Assembly (NCBI RefSeq): GCF_017104715.1
Contig: NZ_JAAGPI010000010.1
Location: forward strand, 212,086 to 276,085
DNA from: Burkholderia sp. Ac-20365
GTDB taxonomy: Bacteria > Pseudomonadota > Gammaproteobacteria > Burkholderiales > Burkholderiaceae
DNA: 64,000 nucleotides
Direction of reading: 5' to 3'
Shown here: positions 1-9,254 of the stretch, in pieces
Numbering within the stretch: the first letter of the stretch is position 1
Layout: the number at the start of each line of letters is the position of its first letter
Translations under genes and position numbers: made by a program
The notes under the pieces: generated by a model
What the model saw: the letters and a program-made list of their open reading frames with translations, nothing else
The model's database searches: none
Told to the model about the DNA's origin: nothing

Positions 1-2463
1 ATGGATATACGTGCCGTCCGGTCCTGCTGCGTAGCCCGTCACGCCATGCGACGACTGAAGATCAGGCGAAGTCGTCAGCGGCCAGTGCAATTCACGCACT
101 TCGCCATTGCCGCGCACAACCCAATCTGCCGACTTCGCGTTCGACGCTTCGCTCTGCACCGTGCGCGCAACCGCGAACGAGCGCCAGTCGAGCACCTTGT
201 GCGCGTAGTCCGTCATGTGTACGGGCAGCACGGACTGCTTCAGCACAGCGGCGAAAATCTGGTCGAGCGCGCGCAACGACGCGACCTTCGTGCCGCTGTA
301 CATGTGGTAGTAGATGTCGATCGGCTTGAAGCGCAGCGGCTTGTCCGTCATGTCGAACGTTTCGAGCACGCGCGTGAAGCCGTAGAACGGGCCGAGCCAG
401 TCGTTCGTGTAGACGTTCTCGTCCTGGTTCGGCGCGTACACCTGATACGCGCCCGGCCCTTTCAGCACGCCGATCGGCGCGATATTGGTCCAGCTGTTCG
501 CGCTCTTCGTGATGACGGTGTCGCCGCCGTTCACGTTATCGACACCGGCTTCATACACCTTGCGCACGACGATCGCAGGCGGCTCGCAGTTGCCCGGCCA
601 CTGCAGGATCGTCGTCTTCTTGCCGGCAGGCGCGAGACGCGAGTTGATGTAATCGATCGAACCCGTGACTTCGCGGTCGATATTGAACGTGTAGTTCGGG
701 ATGTTCAGCGAGAACGCCGTATCGCCGCCACCGCGATCGATACGCTCGCCCGTCTTCGCGTCGACGTTCTCCCATTCGAACGGATGCGAATACGTGTGCG
801 TGCCGATCGCCACATAAGGCAGCGCGAACATCTTGCGCGCGATCTCTTCCAGACGCGGCGAGATCTGCGGATACAGACCCTTCGGCCCCACTTCGCCTTC
901 GATCACCGACAGCGTCATCGGCACCTTGTAGCGCGTGAAAATCTGCTGATACAGCGCTTCGCCCGAATAGTCGGCGCCCGGAAACTCCGCGCGCGATGCG
1001 AAACCGTCGCCGTCCACGTGCGACATGAAAAGACGCCGGCCGTTTTCCGTGGTGACGCTCGGCGAGGGCATCGGTTGCAGACGCAACGCTTGCCGCAGGA
1101 AGTCGATTGGCTGGATCGCCCAGCGCTCCTGGCCAATGCCATTGAGCGACACGACCGTATACGGGCTCATCGCAAAGCCGCCCCACGGTGTGATGGCAAT
1201 CTGGTCGAGCGTCGCTTCGCCGCTCTTCACGCGCAGCAGCGACCTGCTCTGGCTGCCAACCTGCACGCCCGTGAGATCACGCGTGCCGAGCTTCGGATCG
1301 ACTTCGAAGCCGACCATCGGATCGCGCGACACGGTTTCGATCCTGTCCGTAAACGGTCCCGCGACGGCTTGCAGATCGAGCGCGCGGCCTTCGTCTTCCG
1401 CCGCGTCGAAGCCGAACTGGCCGAGAAACACCATCGGCACATGCGAAGCGATGCGCTCGTCGACCCACGCGCGCCACGCGCCGCTGTTCGGCGTCTCGTC
1501 GCCCTGCAGCCACGCGACGACGCCCGCATAGCGGTCCGGCGTGATGCCTTCGGGCAACGGCTCATGAACGTTCGCGTATTCGACGTCGTAGCCGAGGTAA
1601 TTGAGCGGCGTCGCGAGATCGCGCACGCCCGGCGTTTCGTCGAGCGGCAAGTCTTCGTCGCTGTCCTGCACGATCAGCACCTTGCGCGGCAGCACTTCGA
1701 TCGCGCCGATGCCGACTGCGTTCAGCGACGCGTTCGTCACATAGGGCGTGACGCCCGCGGCGAGCACCTGTGCAGCCGTCGTGCGCGCGCAGGCGCGGTC
1801 ATCGGCGGGACAGGTTTCGATCGACACGACGGGCACGCCCGTCGTTTGCGTGAACTGCTGCGCGGCGGCGCTGCGTTTGTCACGCTCGCCTGCTGCCACA
1901 CTGCCGTTCTGCGCGTCGCGAACCAGCGCCGGGCCGGCCACGGCATACAGCGCGCCCGCGTGCGGCAACGCCGCCTGCAGTGCGTTGTCGCCGCCGATCA
2001 CGAGACGCGCATCGGGATGCGCGGCGCGGATCGCCTCGACGGCTGCGATGGCCGCAGGCGTGTCGAGCAGGAAGCCGCGAAAGCCGCGCTGCCACAACGG
2101 CTCGATCTGCGCGCTGACGAATGCGTCCGGCGTAGCCTGCGCCGCATCGGCATGCGTGCGCGCGAGCCATACCGTGTGGCGCAGCGGATGCGCGGCGGGA
2201 TCGAAGCCGCTGGCGGGATCGATCACGACAGCATCGAATGCCTGCAGCTCGCCGACGGGCACGCGCGAACCATAGAAGAATGCGAGATTGACGCGCGATG
2301 CTTGCGCGTGCAACTGAGTGGACGGTTGTGCTTGCGGGCTGGGCAGCGCGGACGTCTGCGCATGTGCGGCGACGCCATGCAGCGCGAACGCGGCGGCGGC
2401 TGTCAGCGCAACCAGGCGTGCGTGTGCGAGCGCACGCACGAGAGCGCGCGGTTGCGCCATCAT
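1..2463 (-). CDS. pelA: PelA, Pel exopolysaccharide hydrolase/deacetylase (C-terminus cut by window edge)
   Basis: The reverse strand encodes 821 residues that run off the left edge. An N-terminal signal peptide (a basic start, then a hydrophobic run ending AAHAQ near residue 36) suggests a periplasmic protein. The N-terminal half resembles the PelA glycoside hydrolase domain (FFYGSRVP near residue 62). Around residue 480 is the deacetylase motif SHVDGDGF with paired Asp, and around residue 554 is IGTHTYSHPFEW, whose HxxxH would bind metal. In the Pel family this enzyme partially de-N-acetylates and hydrolyses the polymer during biofilm matrix production. It is normally the first gene of pelABCDEFG, so the rest should lie to the left, outside the window. 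Two adjacent ATGs (2463 and 2460) are possible starts. The long ORF on the opposite strand is its GC-rich shadow. Confidence 0.9.
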   Translation of the reverse strand, partial: MMAQPRALVRALAHARLVALTAAAAFALHGVAAHAQTSALPSPQAQPSTQLHAQASRVNLAFFYGSRVPVGELQAFDAVVIDPASGFDPAAHPLRHTVWLARTHADAAQATPDAFVSAQIEPLWQRGFRGFLLDTPAAIAAVEAIRAAHPDARLVIGGDNALQAALPHAGALYAVAGPALVRDAQNGSVAAGERDKRSAAAQQFTQTTGVPVVSIETCPADDRACARTTAAQVLAAGVTPYVTNASLNAVGIGAIEVLPRKVLIVQDSDEDLPLDETPGVRDLATPLNYLGYDVEYANVHEPLPEGITPDRYAGVVAWLQGDETPNSGAWRAWVDERIASHVPMVFLGQFGFDAAEDEGRALDLQAVAGPFTDRIETVSRDPMVGFEVDPKLGTRDLTGVQVGSQSRSLLRVKSGEATLDQIAITPWGGFAMSPYTVVSLNGIGQERWAIQPIDFLRQALRLQPMPSPSVTTENGRRLFMSHVDGDGFASRAEFPGADYSGEALYQQIFTRYKVPMTLSVIEGEVGPKGLYPQISPRLEEIARKMFALPYVAIGTHTYSHPFEWENVDAKTGERIDRGGGDTAFSLNIPNYTFNIDREVTGSIDYINSRLAPAGKKTTILQWPGNCEPPAIVVRKVYEAGVDNVNGGDTVITKSANSWTNIAPIGVLKGPGAYQVYAPNQDENVYTNDWLGPFYGFTRVLETFDMTDKPLRFKPIDIYYHMYSGTKVASLRALDQIFAAVLKQSVLPVHMTDYAHKVLDWRSFAVARTVQSEASNAKSADWVVRGNGEVRELHWPLTTSPDLQSSHGVTGYAAGPDGTYIH

Positions 2464-3051
2464 GGTCCTGTACGCTGCCGGCTTTTCGCCTTGAAACACC
2501 CCGTCGAGCGCGGATCGCGCTTCGAATATCGTTTGAATCCCCAATGGCATGTGATTTTTTCTTCGGTTTATTGCTTTTTACTGACCGGCTTTAAGCGCGG
2601 CTTTCCCAGGGTATTTGCCCCTCGGTCAGCAACGGATGTCCAAATGTTAAATATCTGGCCATCTCTTCATACGGATGAAAATCTGCAGACTGGAAAGATC
2701 AGAGGATATGAAGCGCTATCTCTGTGAATCGGCGCGCATTTTAACGTGTTCTATCGCAAAGAAAAGGGGTGTCGTAAAAATATCACGGAGCTTGAAAAAC
2801 CTTTAACTGGCGGCCGTGAAAATATCGAATTAAGCCTGAGAACGGCTCGCAAACGTTAAACAGATAATCGCGAACGGATATTCACTTTTCGTTATTCCTT
2901 CAATTTGCCGTCGTCGTATTACCAACTATTTCATGCATGCGCCGGCCATTTAAAAACCGATAATCCCGGTTTGAAAGGCGCGCAAACGATTTCGTGGTTG
3001 CAACGTGTTGCAACTCGCAGCGACACGCGGGTTCATGCGATCATCGGTCGC
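2464..3051. promoter_or_regulatory. Divergent intergenic region between pelA and an AraC-type regulator
   Basis: This 588-bp stretch is clearly more AT-rich than its flanks and holds no convincing gene on either strand. It must contain the pelA promoter and the promoter of the divergent AraC gene. The only distinct pattern seen is two copies of the self-complementary octamer GTTGCAAC at 2997-3004 and 3007-3014, two bases apart and about 40 bp before the AraC start. An in-frame extension of the AraC ORF runs back to 2905, but that part has atypical composition. Confidence 0.5.
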
Positions 3052-3876
3052 ATGAACGATCAACGTTACTGGTGCGATCCGCAGTTACCATTCGTCGAAA
3101 GCCGGCTGGCTTCTAAATCGCGTGCGTGCTATGTGCCGCATACGCACGACACGCTTTCGATCGGCGCCGTCGACAGCGGACACAGCAACTACGCATGCGG
3201 CGACGACCGCGCGCGCCTGGGCCCGGGCAGCCTCGTCCTGATTCCCGCAACGCGGGTTCACTCGTGCAACCCCGACATGGACGGCGAGTGGAGCTACCAG
3301 ATGCTTCATCTCAACGTCGAATGGGCGAGCGGCGTGCTGCAGGAATGCGGCATTGCGGATGCGCAGGACGTGCTCGCGCGTTCGTCGATCAACCAGAACC
3401 GCGCAGCGTATCTGCGCTACTGCGCGCTCAACCGCCTGCTGTTCTCGAACGCGGATTGCGCGGAGAAGGAAGCGGCACTGATCCTGTTCGTCAGCGAGCG
3501 GTCGTGGCTCGGCGAGCCGCGCGAGATGCCGCCGGTGCCGCGTATCGCCGCTGATCGACTTGCGCGCATCACCGAGTTCCTGCGTGTCGCGTATGGCGAG
3601 CGCCTGCCCATCGAGCAGCTCGCGCAGATGGCGGACATGAGCCGCTATGCGTTCATTCGCGCGTTCCGCGCCGCCACCGGCATGTCGCCGCATGCCTGGC
3701 AACTCGATCTGCGCATCAATGCCGCACGTCGGCTGTTGCGTCATGGACATGCGCTCACGGCAATCGCCCATGAACTCGGCTTCGCGGATCAGGCGCACTT
3801 CCAGCGCGCATTCAAGGAACGCGTCGCGATGACGCCGGGCGCTTACCGGCGCGCCGCCGTGTCCACTGCTTCATAA
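3052..3876 (+). CDS. AraC family transcriptional regulator
   Basis: 274 residues. The N-terminal part is an AraC-type cupin sensor (PHTHDTLSIGAVDSG, then GPGSLVLIPATRVHSCNP, the usual 'place effector in barrel' pattern). The last 100 residues hold the two helix-turn-helix units of the family (LPIEQLAQMADMSRYAFIRA and the classic ALTAIAHELGFADQAHFQRA, ending MTPGAYRR). The ATG at 3052 starts close to the sensor domain; upstream in-frame codons to 2905 look non-coding. It is transcribed away from pelA. Sensors of this kind often control a neighbouring exporter, here the LysE-type gene 98 bp downstream. The ligand is unknown. Confidence 0.88.
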   Translation: MNDQRYWCDPQLPFVESRLASKSRACYVPHTHDTLSIGAVDSGHSNYACGDDRARLGPGSLVLIPATRVHSCNPDMDGEWSYQMLHLNVEWASGVLQECGIADAQDVLARSSINQNRAAYLRYCALNRLLFSNADCAEKEAALILFVSERSWLGEPREMPPVPRIAADRLARITEFLRVAYGERLPIEQLAQMADMSRYAFIRAFRAATGMSPHAWQLDLRINAARRLLRHGHALTAIAHELGFADQAHFQRAFKERVAMTPGAYRRAAVSTAS

Positions 3877-3974
3877 GCGCCCTTCTCCCGCCCTTTTCCT
3901 TTACGACTGCGCACTTTTCTTCAATATCTTCGTTGCGCGCTCGCGCAGACTCCTCGCACACACAAGGAGTCGAG

Positions 3975-4628
3975 ATGGGTCTTTCTCTTCAGCAGTTCGC
4001 GATGGTCGCGGGCGCGCATCTGCTTGCGCTGCTTAGCCCCGGACCGGATTTCTTTCTGATCGCACGCAGCGCGCTGTTGCGCGGCTGGCGCAAGACGGGC
4101 GCCGTATGCTTCGGCATCGCGTGTGCCAATGGCGTGTTCATCGCGCTTGCGGTCGGCGGCTTTGCGGCACTGCATCGACATGGCGTCGCGTTCGCGCTCG
4201 TGCAGGCAGCCGGTTGCGCGTATCTGGCCTATCTCGGCGCGATGATGCTTCGGCATGCCAGCGCGGCGTCTGTCGTGCCGCATGGGCGAGATGGCGCGAC
4301 TGCGCCCGGCAAGACAGGCGCGTGGCACGCGCGCTTCGCGATGGGCTTTGCTTCCGCGATTCTCAATCCGAAGAACGCACTCTTTTACGCGAGCCTGTTT
4401 GCCCTGCTCGCGGCACGCGACGCGCCGTTCGGCGCGCAGATCGTCTATGGCGTGTGGATGTTCGCTGCCGTGTTCGGCTGGGATCTGCTCGTCGCGATGG
4501 GCATCGGGCATCCGTCTGTGGTCGCGCGCTTCACCACGCATCGTGCGTCGATCGAACGTGTCACGGGCGTTGTGCTGCTTGCCATCGCGGCAAGCGTATT
4601 GACCATGCTTGCGCGCGACTGGCTATGA
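3975..4628 (+). CDS. LysE/RhtB family amino acid exporter
   Basis: 217 residues with about six hydrophobic segments, the size and layout of the LysE/RhtB family. The signature LLALLSPGPDFFLIARSALLRGWRKT near the N-terminus and the LNPKNALFYASLF segment near residue 125 are typical. Members export amino acids such as threonine, homoserine, lysine or leucine across the inner membrane. The start at 3975 is set by a strong AAGGAG site 5 bases upstream (3964-3969). It follows the AraC gene on the same strand, so that regulator may control it. The substrate cannot be told from sequence. Confidence 0.9.
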   Translation: MGLSLQQFAMVAGAHLLALLSPGPDFFLIARSALLRGWRKTGAVCFGIACANGVFIALAVGGFAALHRHGVAFALVQAAGCAYLAYLGAMMLRHASAASVVPHGRDGATAPGKTGAWHARFAMGFASAILNPKNALFYASLFALLAARDAPFGAQIVYGVWMFAAVFGWDLLVAMGIGHPSVVARFTTHRASIERVTGVVLLAIAASVLTMLARDWL

Positions 4629-4635
4629 CTTCATG

Positions 4636-5127
4636 TCATCGATCGCAGTCGATCAATGCTGCAAGCTCATCGATCCTGTCAGGCGCGAACACACGGATGC
4701 CGTGCCGTTCGAGCAACGCAGCTGTCACGCCGGATGCGGCGTGCCGGATGCCCGCGAACATGCCGTCGTAGATATAACTGCTTCCGCACGATGGACTGCC
4801 GTCCGCCAGCAATGCATAGCGGCAGTCGTAGGCCTGCGCCTGTTCGAGCGCATGACGCGCGCCGTCGACGAACAACGCGGTAACGTCGACGCCCGCGTTA
4901 TCGCAGATACTCGCGGTGCCGTCGAGCACGTCGCCGCCATGCCGGCGCAACTGGATTTCGGCGGGACGACGCGGCGTGCTGAAGCCCGCCGCCACTTCGG
5001 GGCACACGACGACGAGCCGCCCTTCATCGCGCCACGTCTGCAGCAGCGAGTCCGCGAGCGTCTTCGCCGAGCCGTCGTAACGGACGGGCAAACCGGCAAG
5101 GCACGCGCTTACGAGTATCCTGTCCAT
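4636..5127 (-). CDS. DUF523 domain-containing protein
   Basis: 163 residues. It begins MDRILVSACLAGLPVRYDG, the hallmark DUF523 opening with a Cys, followed by VVCPEVAAGFSTPRRPAEI and LLADGSPSCGSSYIYDG. The conserved Cys residues in the ACL, CPE and SPSCG motifs suggest a metal or Fe-S site, but the function of the family is not established. The ORF extends upstream to 5253 in frame; the ATG at 5127 gives the usual family length and N-terminus. It converges on the LysE exporter gene with only 7 bp between the stop codons. Confidence 0.85.
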   Translation of the reverse strand: MDRILVSACLAGLPVRYDGSAKTLADSLLQTWRDEGRLVVVCPEVAAGFSTPRRPAEIQLRRHGGDVLDGTASICDNAGVDVTALFVDGARHALEQAQAYDCRYALLADGSPSCGSSYIYDGMFAGIRHAASGVTAALLERHGIRVFAPDRIDELAALIDCDR

Positions 5128-5292
5128 ATTGCGAGTATCGGGTTCCAGCAGCATCTCGCGGAGCGTCCGTTCCCGTTGGGCACGGGTGTTGCTCCAGCCG
5201 AACACGGCGTCGCCCATATCAGTCGACGCGGTTCCCGCGAGTGGGTCGGTCATTGCATCGATCTGTCCAGCAACCCTTTGGTGGAGGCTTCC

Positions 5293-5454
5293 ATGCTTCG
5301 ATACGCTGCCATCTTTTTCATTATCGCCATTATCGCGGCGGTCTTCGGATTCGGCGGCATTGCCGCTGGCGCTGCGGAAATAGCGAAAGTGCTGTTCTTT
5401 ATCTTTATCGTGATCTTTCTGGTCACGCTGCTCATGGGCGTGATCAGGCGTTGA
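5293..5454 (+). CDS. DUF1328 small membrane protein
   Basis: 53 residues, almost entirely hydrophobic: MLRYAAIFFIIAIIAAVFGFGGIAAGAAEIAK, then a second membrane span and a short basic end. This is the standard DUF1328/YtjA layout of two helices around a glycine/alanine turn. A GGAGG site at 5283-5287 sets the start. Members are small inner-membrane proteins often linked to envelope or osmotic stress; no biochemical role is assigned. A much longer upstream extension of the frame is antisense to the DUF523 gene and was not used. Confidence 0.88.
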   Translation: MLRYAAIFFIIAIIAAVFGFGGIAAGAAEIAKVLFFIFIVIFLVTLLMGVIRR

Positions 5455-5532
5455 CGTTCAATGCGATTCTCGCTGCGAGCGGGCGTGCAATTTGTAGCGC
5501 GTCCGCTTGCAATACTTGCCGGCCCCACGCCA

Positions 5533-5736
5533 TCAGTTTCCTGAGCGCAACTCCAGCGCGCTCAACGCTTCGTCGAGTCTTCTTGCACGGTTCACCTGAG
5601 CCGGAATGCGGGCGGCCGCCGTGACGTCGTCGACACGCTTGCGCCAGTACGACAGCGGAATCGGCTCCGTGCCGGAAATGCGCGCCAAGACGTGTTCGAG
5701 ATGCTCGAGGGTCGACTCGAGCTGATGATGGTTCAT
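5533..5736 (-). CDS. Small conserved-type hypothetical protein (67 aa)
   Basis: 67 residues from an ATG at 5736 preceded by a GGGGAAAGG ribosome site. The sequence starts MNHHQLESTLEHLEHVLAR and is mostly charged, with predicted helices and no signal peptide or membrane span. It contains the segment PLSYWRKRVDDV. The family is not recognised and no function is proposed. A longer reading back to 5874 would add 46 low-complexity residues and is less likely. It stands alone between DUF1328 and a TetR gene, with about 200 bp of apparently non-coding DNA upstream. Confidence 0.65.
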   Translation of the reverse strand: MNHHQLESTLEHLEHVLARISGTEPIPLSYWRKRVDDVTAAARIPAQVNRARRLDEALSALELRSGN

Positions 5737-5940
5737 GCCTTTCCCCGGTCGCGCCGTCCGCGCGGATCGACTGTGCGGTCGTCGCGGCGGCGTCGAATTG
5801 ATATGTCCTTCAGGAGGCTGTCGCGCTGCGTGGATCGGCAGGCGCTTGCAGCCCTCGGACGCACAATATGACATCGGGAAAAAATCCTCGGCAAGCCCGC
5901 TTTCGCGCGCTGTTGCATATACGAGGAATCCTCATAACTT

Positions 5941-6612
5941 TCACGCGCGCGTAAAACTGTCATCCTCTGGCGCGAGCCGTGGAATATCGGGGCTGAGGTC
6001 GTAGTTCAGGAAACCCAGAATCAGGCGCACCATCTCGTCTTCGAATGCGTCGGTGCCGAAGTATTTCGGCCGCTCCAGTGCCGTGGCGAGCAGCACACCG
6101 GAGATTGCACGAAACAGCACGAAGCGCGCTTCGTCGCGTGCGATGCGTTTGCCCAGATCCGGGTTCTCGCGGTTCAGCGTGCCCGCGATCAGCTCGAAGT
6201 AGCGCCGCATGCCCTGCCCGATCGGCGTATCGGGCGCGGCGTCCGCCCATTCGGCGCGCAGGATGCTGTAGAAACGCGGGCGATCGCCAATGAACGCCGC
6301 CGTCACACGCATCATGCGCCGGGCGTTGAGGCCCGTGCCGAATGGCGCGGGTTGGGAAAGCGCATCCCTCATCATTGCCGTCAGGCGCTCCAGTTCGCGC
6401 CGCGCAAGCGCTTCGATCAGCCCCTCCTTGTTCGGAAAGTACTGATAGATCGCACCGATGCTGAAGCCTGCCGTATCGGCGACGCGCTGTGTCGTCAGCC
6501 CGGCCTTGCCATGGGATTCGAGCGTGCGGGCGGCGGCTTCGAGAATGCTGTCGAGCGCGAATTCGGCGCGCGCCTGCTTGGGCTGCCGACGCGACGTATG
6601 AGTCGTGGGCAA
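5941..6612 (-). CDS. TetR/AcrR family transcriptional regulator
   Basis: About 223 residues. The N-terminal helix-turn-helix is clear: RAEFALDSILEAAARTLESHGKAGLTTQRVADTAGFSIGAIYQYFPNKEGLIEAL, where the IYQYFPNKE recognition helix is diagnostic. The rest is a ligand-binding domain without a recognisable subtype. I chose a TTG at 6612 because GGAG lies five bases before it and it gives the usual short arm ahead of the DNA-binding domain; an ATG at 6675 would add 21 residues. The next gene upstream is a LysR regulator on the same strand, so no obvious divergent target is present. Confidence 0.82.
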   Translation of the reverse strand: MPTTHTSRRQPKQARAEFALDSILEAAARTLESHGKAGLTTQRVADTAGFSIGAIYQYFPNKEGLIEALARRELERLTAMMRDALSQPAPFGTGLNARRMMRVTAAFIGDRPRFYSILRAEWADAAPDTPIGQGMRRYFELIAGTLNRENPDLGKRIARDEARFVLFRAISGVLLATALERPKYFGTDAFEDEMVRLILGFLNYDLSPDIPRLAPEDDSFTRA

Positions 6613-6756
6613 GGAAACTCCGCGATTGATGGTTATAGGTCGTTGAACATGCAACGTGATGCACGCAGTTTGCATGAACCGCGGCGAAGATGGAACGCGC
6701 TCCCATGTGCGCAATGCATCATCCGCCAGCGAGGTTATCACGCGGCTGCGCGCGGA

Positions 6757-7653
6757 TCACCGGCGCAGGGTTCTAGAAGCACGCTCGACAAAGCCGAGAT
6801 CGAGCTCTTCGCAGAGGAAGGTCTGCAAGGCGTCGACGGCGGATTCCTGTGCACCTGCGGCGTGGCGCACGAACAGGCCGAGATCGGCGGCGGGCGGCTC
6901 CGGCAGGCCATCCGCGGGGCCGAGCACGCGCATCGTGTCGTAGCGGATATTGCCGTCGAGCAGCACCGATACACCCAGCCCTGCTTCGACGGCCGACTGC
7001 ACGGCAGGCAGGCTCGTGCTCGTGCAGACCACGCGCCACGCGATACCCGCGCGCCGCAGTATCGACATCACCTGCTGCTGCCACAGACACGCGCCGCCGA
7101 ACGCGACGAGCGGCAGCGGCACGCCGGGATCGGGCAGATAGCCGCGCGCGCCGACCCAGAAGAGCGGTTGCGTCCACGTGACGAGCGGTGTCGCATCGAC
7201 CATCGCGGGATCGCCGACGAGCACGTCGAGCGCACCGTCGGCCAGCCGCTGCGACAGCGCGGCGCTCGCATCGACGACGATCTCCAGCGCGACCTGCGGG
7301 TGCGCTGCCGAAAAACGCCGCAACGCACGCGGCAGTCTGCCGACGGCCACGTCTTCGAGCATGCCCAGCCGCACAGTGCCCGCCACATCGCCGACTTCGA
7401 GCGCGCGGCGCGCATCCTCGCCCGCGCCGAGAATCGCGTGGGCGTATGGCAGCAGCCGATGCCCGGCGTCCGTCAGCCGCACACCGCGCGGCGAGCGCTC
7501 CAGCAGCCGCTGGCCGATGTCGTCTTCCAGCCGCCGCAACTGCATGCTGACGGCTGCCTGCGTGCGCGCAAGCCGCGCCGCTGCCGCGCTGACGCCGCCC
7601 GTTTCGGCGACGGTTACGAAGGCCCGCAGAAGACTGCTATCGAAGTCGCGCAT
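6757..7653 (-). CDS. LysR family transcriptional regulator
   Basis: 298 residues, the normal LysR length. The N-terminal winged helix reads MRDFDSSLLRAFVTVAETGGVSAAAARLARTQAAVSMQLRRLEDDIGQRLLER, followed by a type 2 periplasmic-binding-fold effector domain. The ATG at 7653 gives the family-typical N-terminus; an in-frame ATG at 7677 would add 8 residues. It is divergent from an RhtA-like exporter with a 100-bp gap containing an inverted repeat, which implies it controls that exporter and its own expression. Confidence 0.87.
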   Translation of the reverse strand: MRDFDSSLLRAFVTVAETGGVSAAAARLARTQAAVSMQLRRLEDDIGQRLLERSPRGVRLTDAGHRLLPYAHAILGAGEDARRALEVGDVAGTVRLGMLEDVAVGRLPRALRRFSAAHPQVALEIVVDASAALSQRLADGALDVLVGDPAMVDATPLVTWTQPLFWVGARGYLPDPGVPLPLVAFGGACLWQQQVMSILRRAGIAWRVVCTSTSLPAVQSAVEAGLGVSVLLDGNIRYDTMRVLGPADGLPEPPAADLGLFVRHAAGAQESAVDALQTFLCEELDLGFVERASRTLRR

Positions 7654-7675
7654 TATCAGCGTCCGTGATAGTGAC

Positions 7676-7694
7676 ATAAGAAATATCAGCTTAT
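7676..7694. promoter_or_regulatory. Probable LysR operator (ATAAG-N9-CTTAT)
   Basis: An inverted repeat ATAAG (7676-7680) / CTTAT (7690-7694) separated by nine bases lies in the gap between the divergent LysR and exporter genes. It is AT-rich and fits the T-N11-A symmetry common to LysR binding sites. Its position beside the LysR start suggests autoregulation plus activation of the exporter. Seen by eye only. Confidence 0.45.
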
Positions 7695-7753
7695 CTTAAT
7701 GCTCAATTCGTCGATATGATGGATCTGTCTGCTGCACACGATTGCCCAATTAC

Positions 7754-8650
7754 ATGAAAGATTCCACGCTCGCCGATTCCCTCGCTTTCGACGCCACGTC
7801 CCCTCCCGCCGTCCCGCAACGCCATATTGGTCTCGCCGCGCTGCTCGGGCTGCTGTCGATGTCGTGCGTGCAGTTCGGTGCGGCGCTCTCCGCGCCGACC
7901 ATGGCCGCGTTCGGCGCGTTCAGCACGACGTGGCTGCGACTGGCGTGGGCGGCGGTGATATTGGCGCTTGTGGTGCGCCCGAAGCTGCGCAGCTATTCGC
8001 GCGCGCACTGGCTCGCGGCGGGCGTGCTGGGCGTCGCGATGGCGGGCATGACGCTGTGCTTTTTCTCGGCGATCGAGCGCATTCCGCTTGGGCTTGCCGT
8101 TGCGATCGACTTTCTCGGCCCATTGACTGTCGCGACGCTGGGCGTGCGGCGTCTGCGCGCGCTGCTGTGGCCGCTGCTGGCCATCGCAGGCGTGCTGCTG
8201 CTTGCGCATGACCGCGCGGGCTGGATCGGCGAGCCTGTGGGCATGCTGCTCGCGATGGGCGCCGCGTGCGGCTGGGGCAGCTATATCGTGCTGATGAAAA
8301 AGACGGGTGCGTTGTTTCCCGGGCTGGAAGGTCTGTCTGTATCGCTGATTGCTGCGGCGCTCGTCGCGACGCCGTTCGGTCTTGTCGAACATGGCTTGCA
8401 TATTGCGCCGATGCAACTGGCGGCCACTGCCGGTCTTGCAGTGCTCGTGCCATTGCTGCCGTATGCGCTCGAGATGATCGCGCTGCGTCATATGCCTGCT
8501 TCGTCGTTTGGGATTCTGATGAGTGTCGAGCCCGCTATTGGCGCGCTGGCAGGTTTTGTCGTGCTGCATCAGCCGATGACGGCGTTGCAACTGGCGGGCA
8601 CGTTGTTTGTCGTGAGTGCGAGTGTCGGGGTGATCGTGACGTCGAAGTGA
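7754..8650 (+). CDS. EamA family exporter, RhtA-like
   Basis: 298 residues with about ten hydrophobic segments in two EamA repeats. Features such as LGLLSMSCVQFGAALSAPTM, FSAIERIPLGLAVAIDFLGPLTVA and PYALEMIALRHMPASSFGILMSVEPAIGAL match the RhtA (threonine/homoserine exporter) branch of the drug/metabolite transporter superfamily. The ATG at 7754 is used; an upstream TTG at 7742 is in frame. The divergent LysR gene is its likely regulator. The substrate is inferred only at the level of amino acids or related metabolites. Confidence 0.87.
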   Translation: MKDSTLADSLAFDATSPPAVPQRHIGLAALLGLLSMSCVQFGAALSAPTMAAFGAFSTTWLRLAWAAVILALVVRPKLRSYSRAHWLAAGVLGVAMAGMTLCFFSAIERIPLGLAVAIDFLGPLTVATLGVRRLRALLWPLLAIAGVLLLAHDRAGWIGEPVGMLLAMGAACGWGSYIVLMKKTGALFPGLEGLSVSLIAAALVATPFGLVEHGLHIAPMQLAATAGLAVLVPLLPYALEMIALRHMPASSFGILMSVEPAIGALAGFVVLHQPMTALQLAGTLFVVSASVGVIVTSK

Positions 8651-8732
8651 GTTTCGCTGGCAGGCGCGAATGATGCGTTCTCTGGTCCGTCTACAATCGA
8701 CGGCTCACATGCCGATTTGCGAGGACCGCATC

Positions 8733-9122
8733 ATGACCGACGACGAACGCGCTATCCGACAACTGATCGATACATGGCTTGCCGCGAGCAAGGCCGGCGA
8801 CACAGCCACCGTTCTGAGCCTGATGACCGACGATGCGGTTTTTATGGTGCCCGGGCAGAAGCCGTTCGGTAAGGCTGCTTTTATGGCTGCGTCTGAAGCG
8901 CAGAAGCATATCGATATCGATGGTAAGAGTGAGATTCTTGAGCTTCAGGTGTTGGGGGATTGGGCTTTTTTGCGCTCGCAGCTGGAGATCACGATATCGC
9001 CAAAGGATGGCTCTGCGCCGCCCGTGCGTCATGCCGGTTGTACGCTGACTATTCTGCGGAAGGAGACGGATGGGCGGTGGTTGTTGGCGAGGGATGCTAA
9101 TTTGCTGTTGCCTTCGGTTTGA
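8733..9122 (+). CDS. SgcJ/EcaC family (SnoaL-like, NTF2 fold) protein
   Basis: 129 residues beginning MTDDERAIRQLIDTWLAASKAGDTATVLSLMTDDAVFMVPGQKPFGKAAF, the standard opening of SgcJ/EcaC and SnoaL-like proteins, with a C-terminal KETDGRWLLARDANLLLP strand. The fold is a cone-shaped alpha+beta barrel that can act as an isomerase, cyclase or simple ligand binder; the actual activity is unknown. The start at 8733 is preceded by GAGG (8721-8724). The stop codon abuts the T/G-rich edge of the composite repeat that fills the next 800 bp. Confidence 0.85.
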   Translation: MTDDERAIRQLIDTWLAASKAGDTATVLSLMTDDAVFMVPGQKPFGKAAFMAASEAQKHIDIDGKSEILELQVLGDWAFLRSQLEITISPKDGSAPPVRHAGCTLTILRKETDGRWLLARDANLLLPSV

Positions 9123-9254
9123 TGGTTTTTGGTTTTTGTTTTGGTTTTTGTTTTGGTTTTTGTTTTGATTTTTGGTCTTGTTGTTGGCTTTTGTCGTTGC
9201 GGGCATCCGCGATTCGCCTTCGTGCTTCAAGCGTCGCCCCTGTGCGGGGCGGCA

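Noticed and set aside
1..2727. A 908-residue open frame on the plus strand
   Set aside because: It is antisense to pelA. Its translation is dominated by Arg, Ala, His and Val with no domain, as expected for the shadow of a GC-rich gene.
9123..9190. The T/G-rich tract as a microsatellite of interest in itself
   Set aside because: It has a counterpart at the outer edge of the other repeat copy, so it is part of the element rather than an independent simple repeat.
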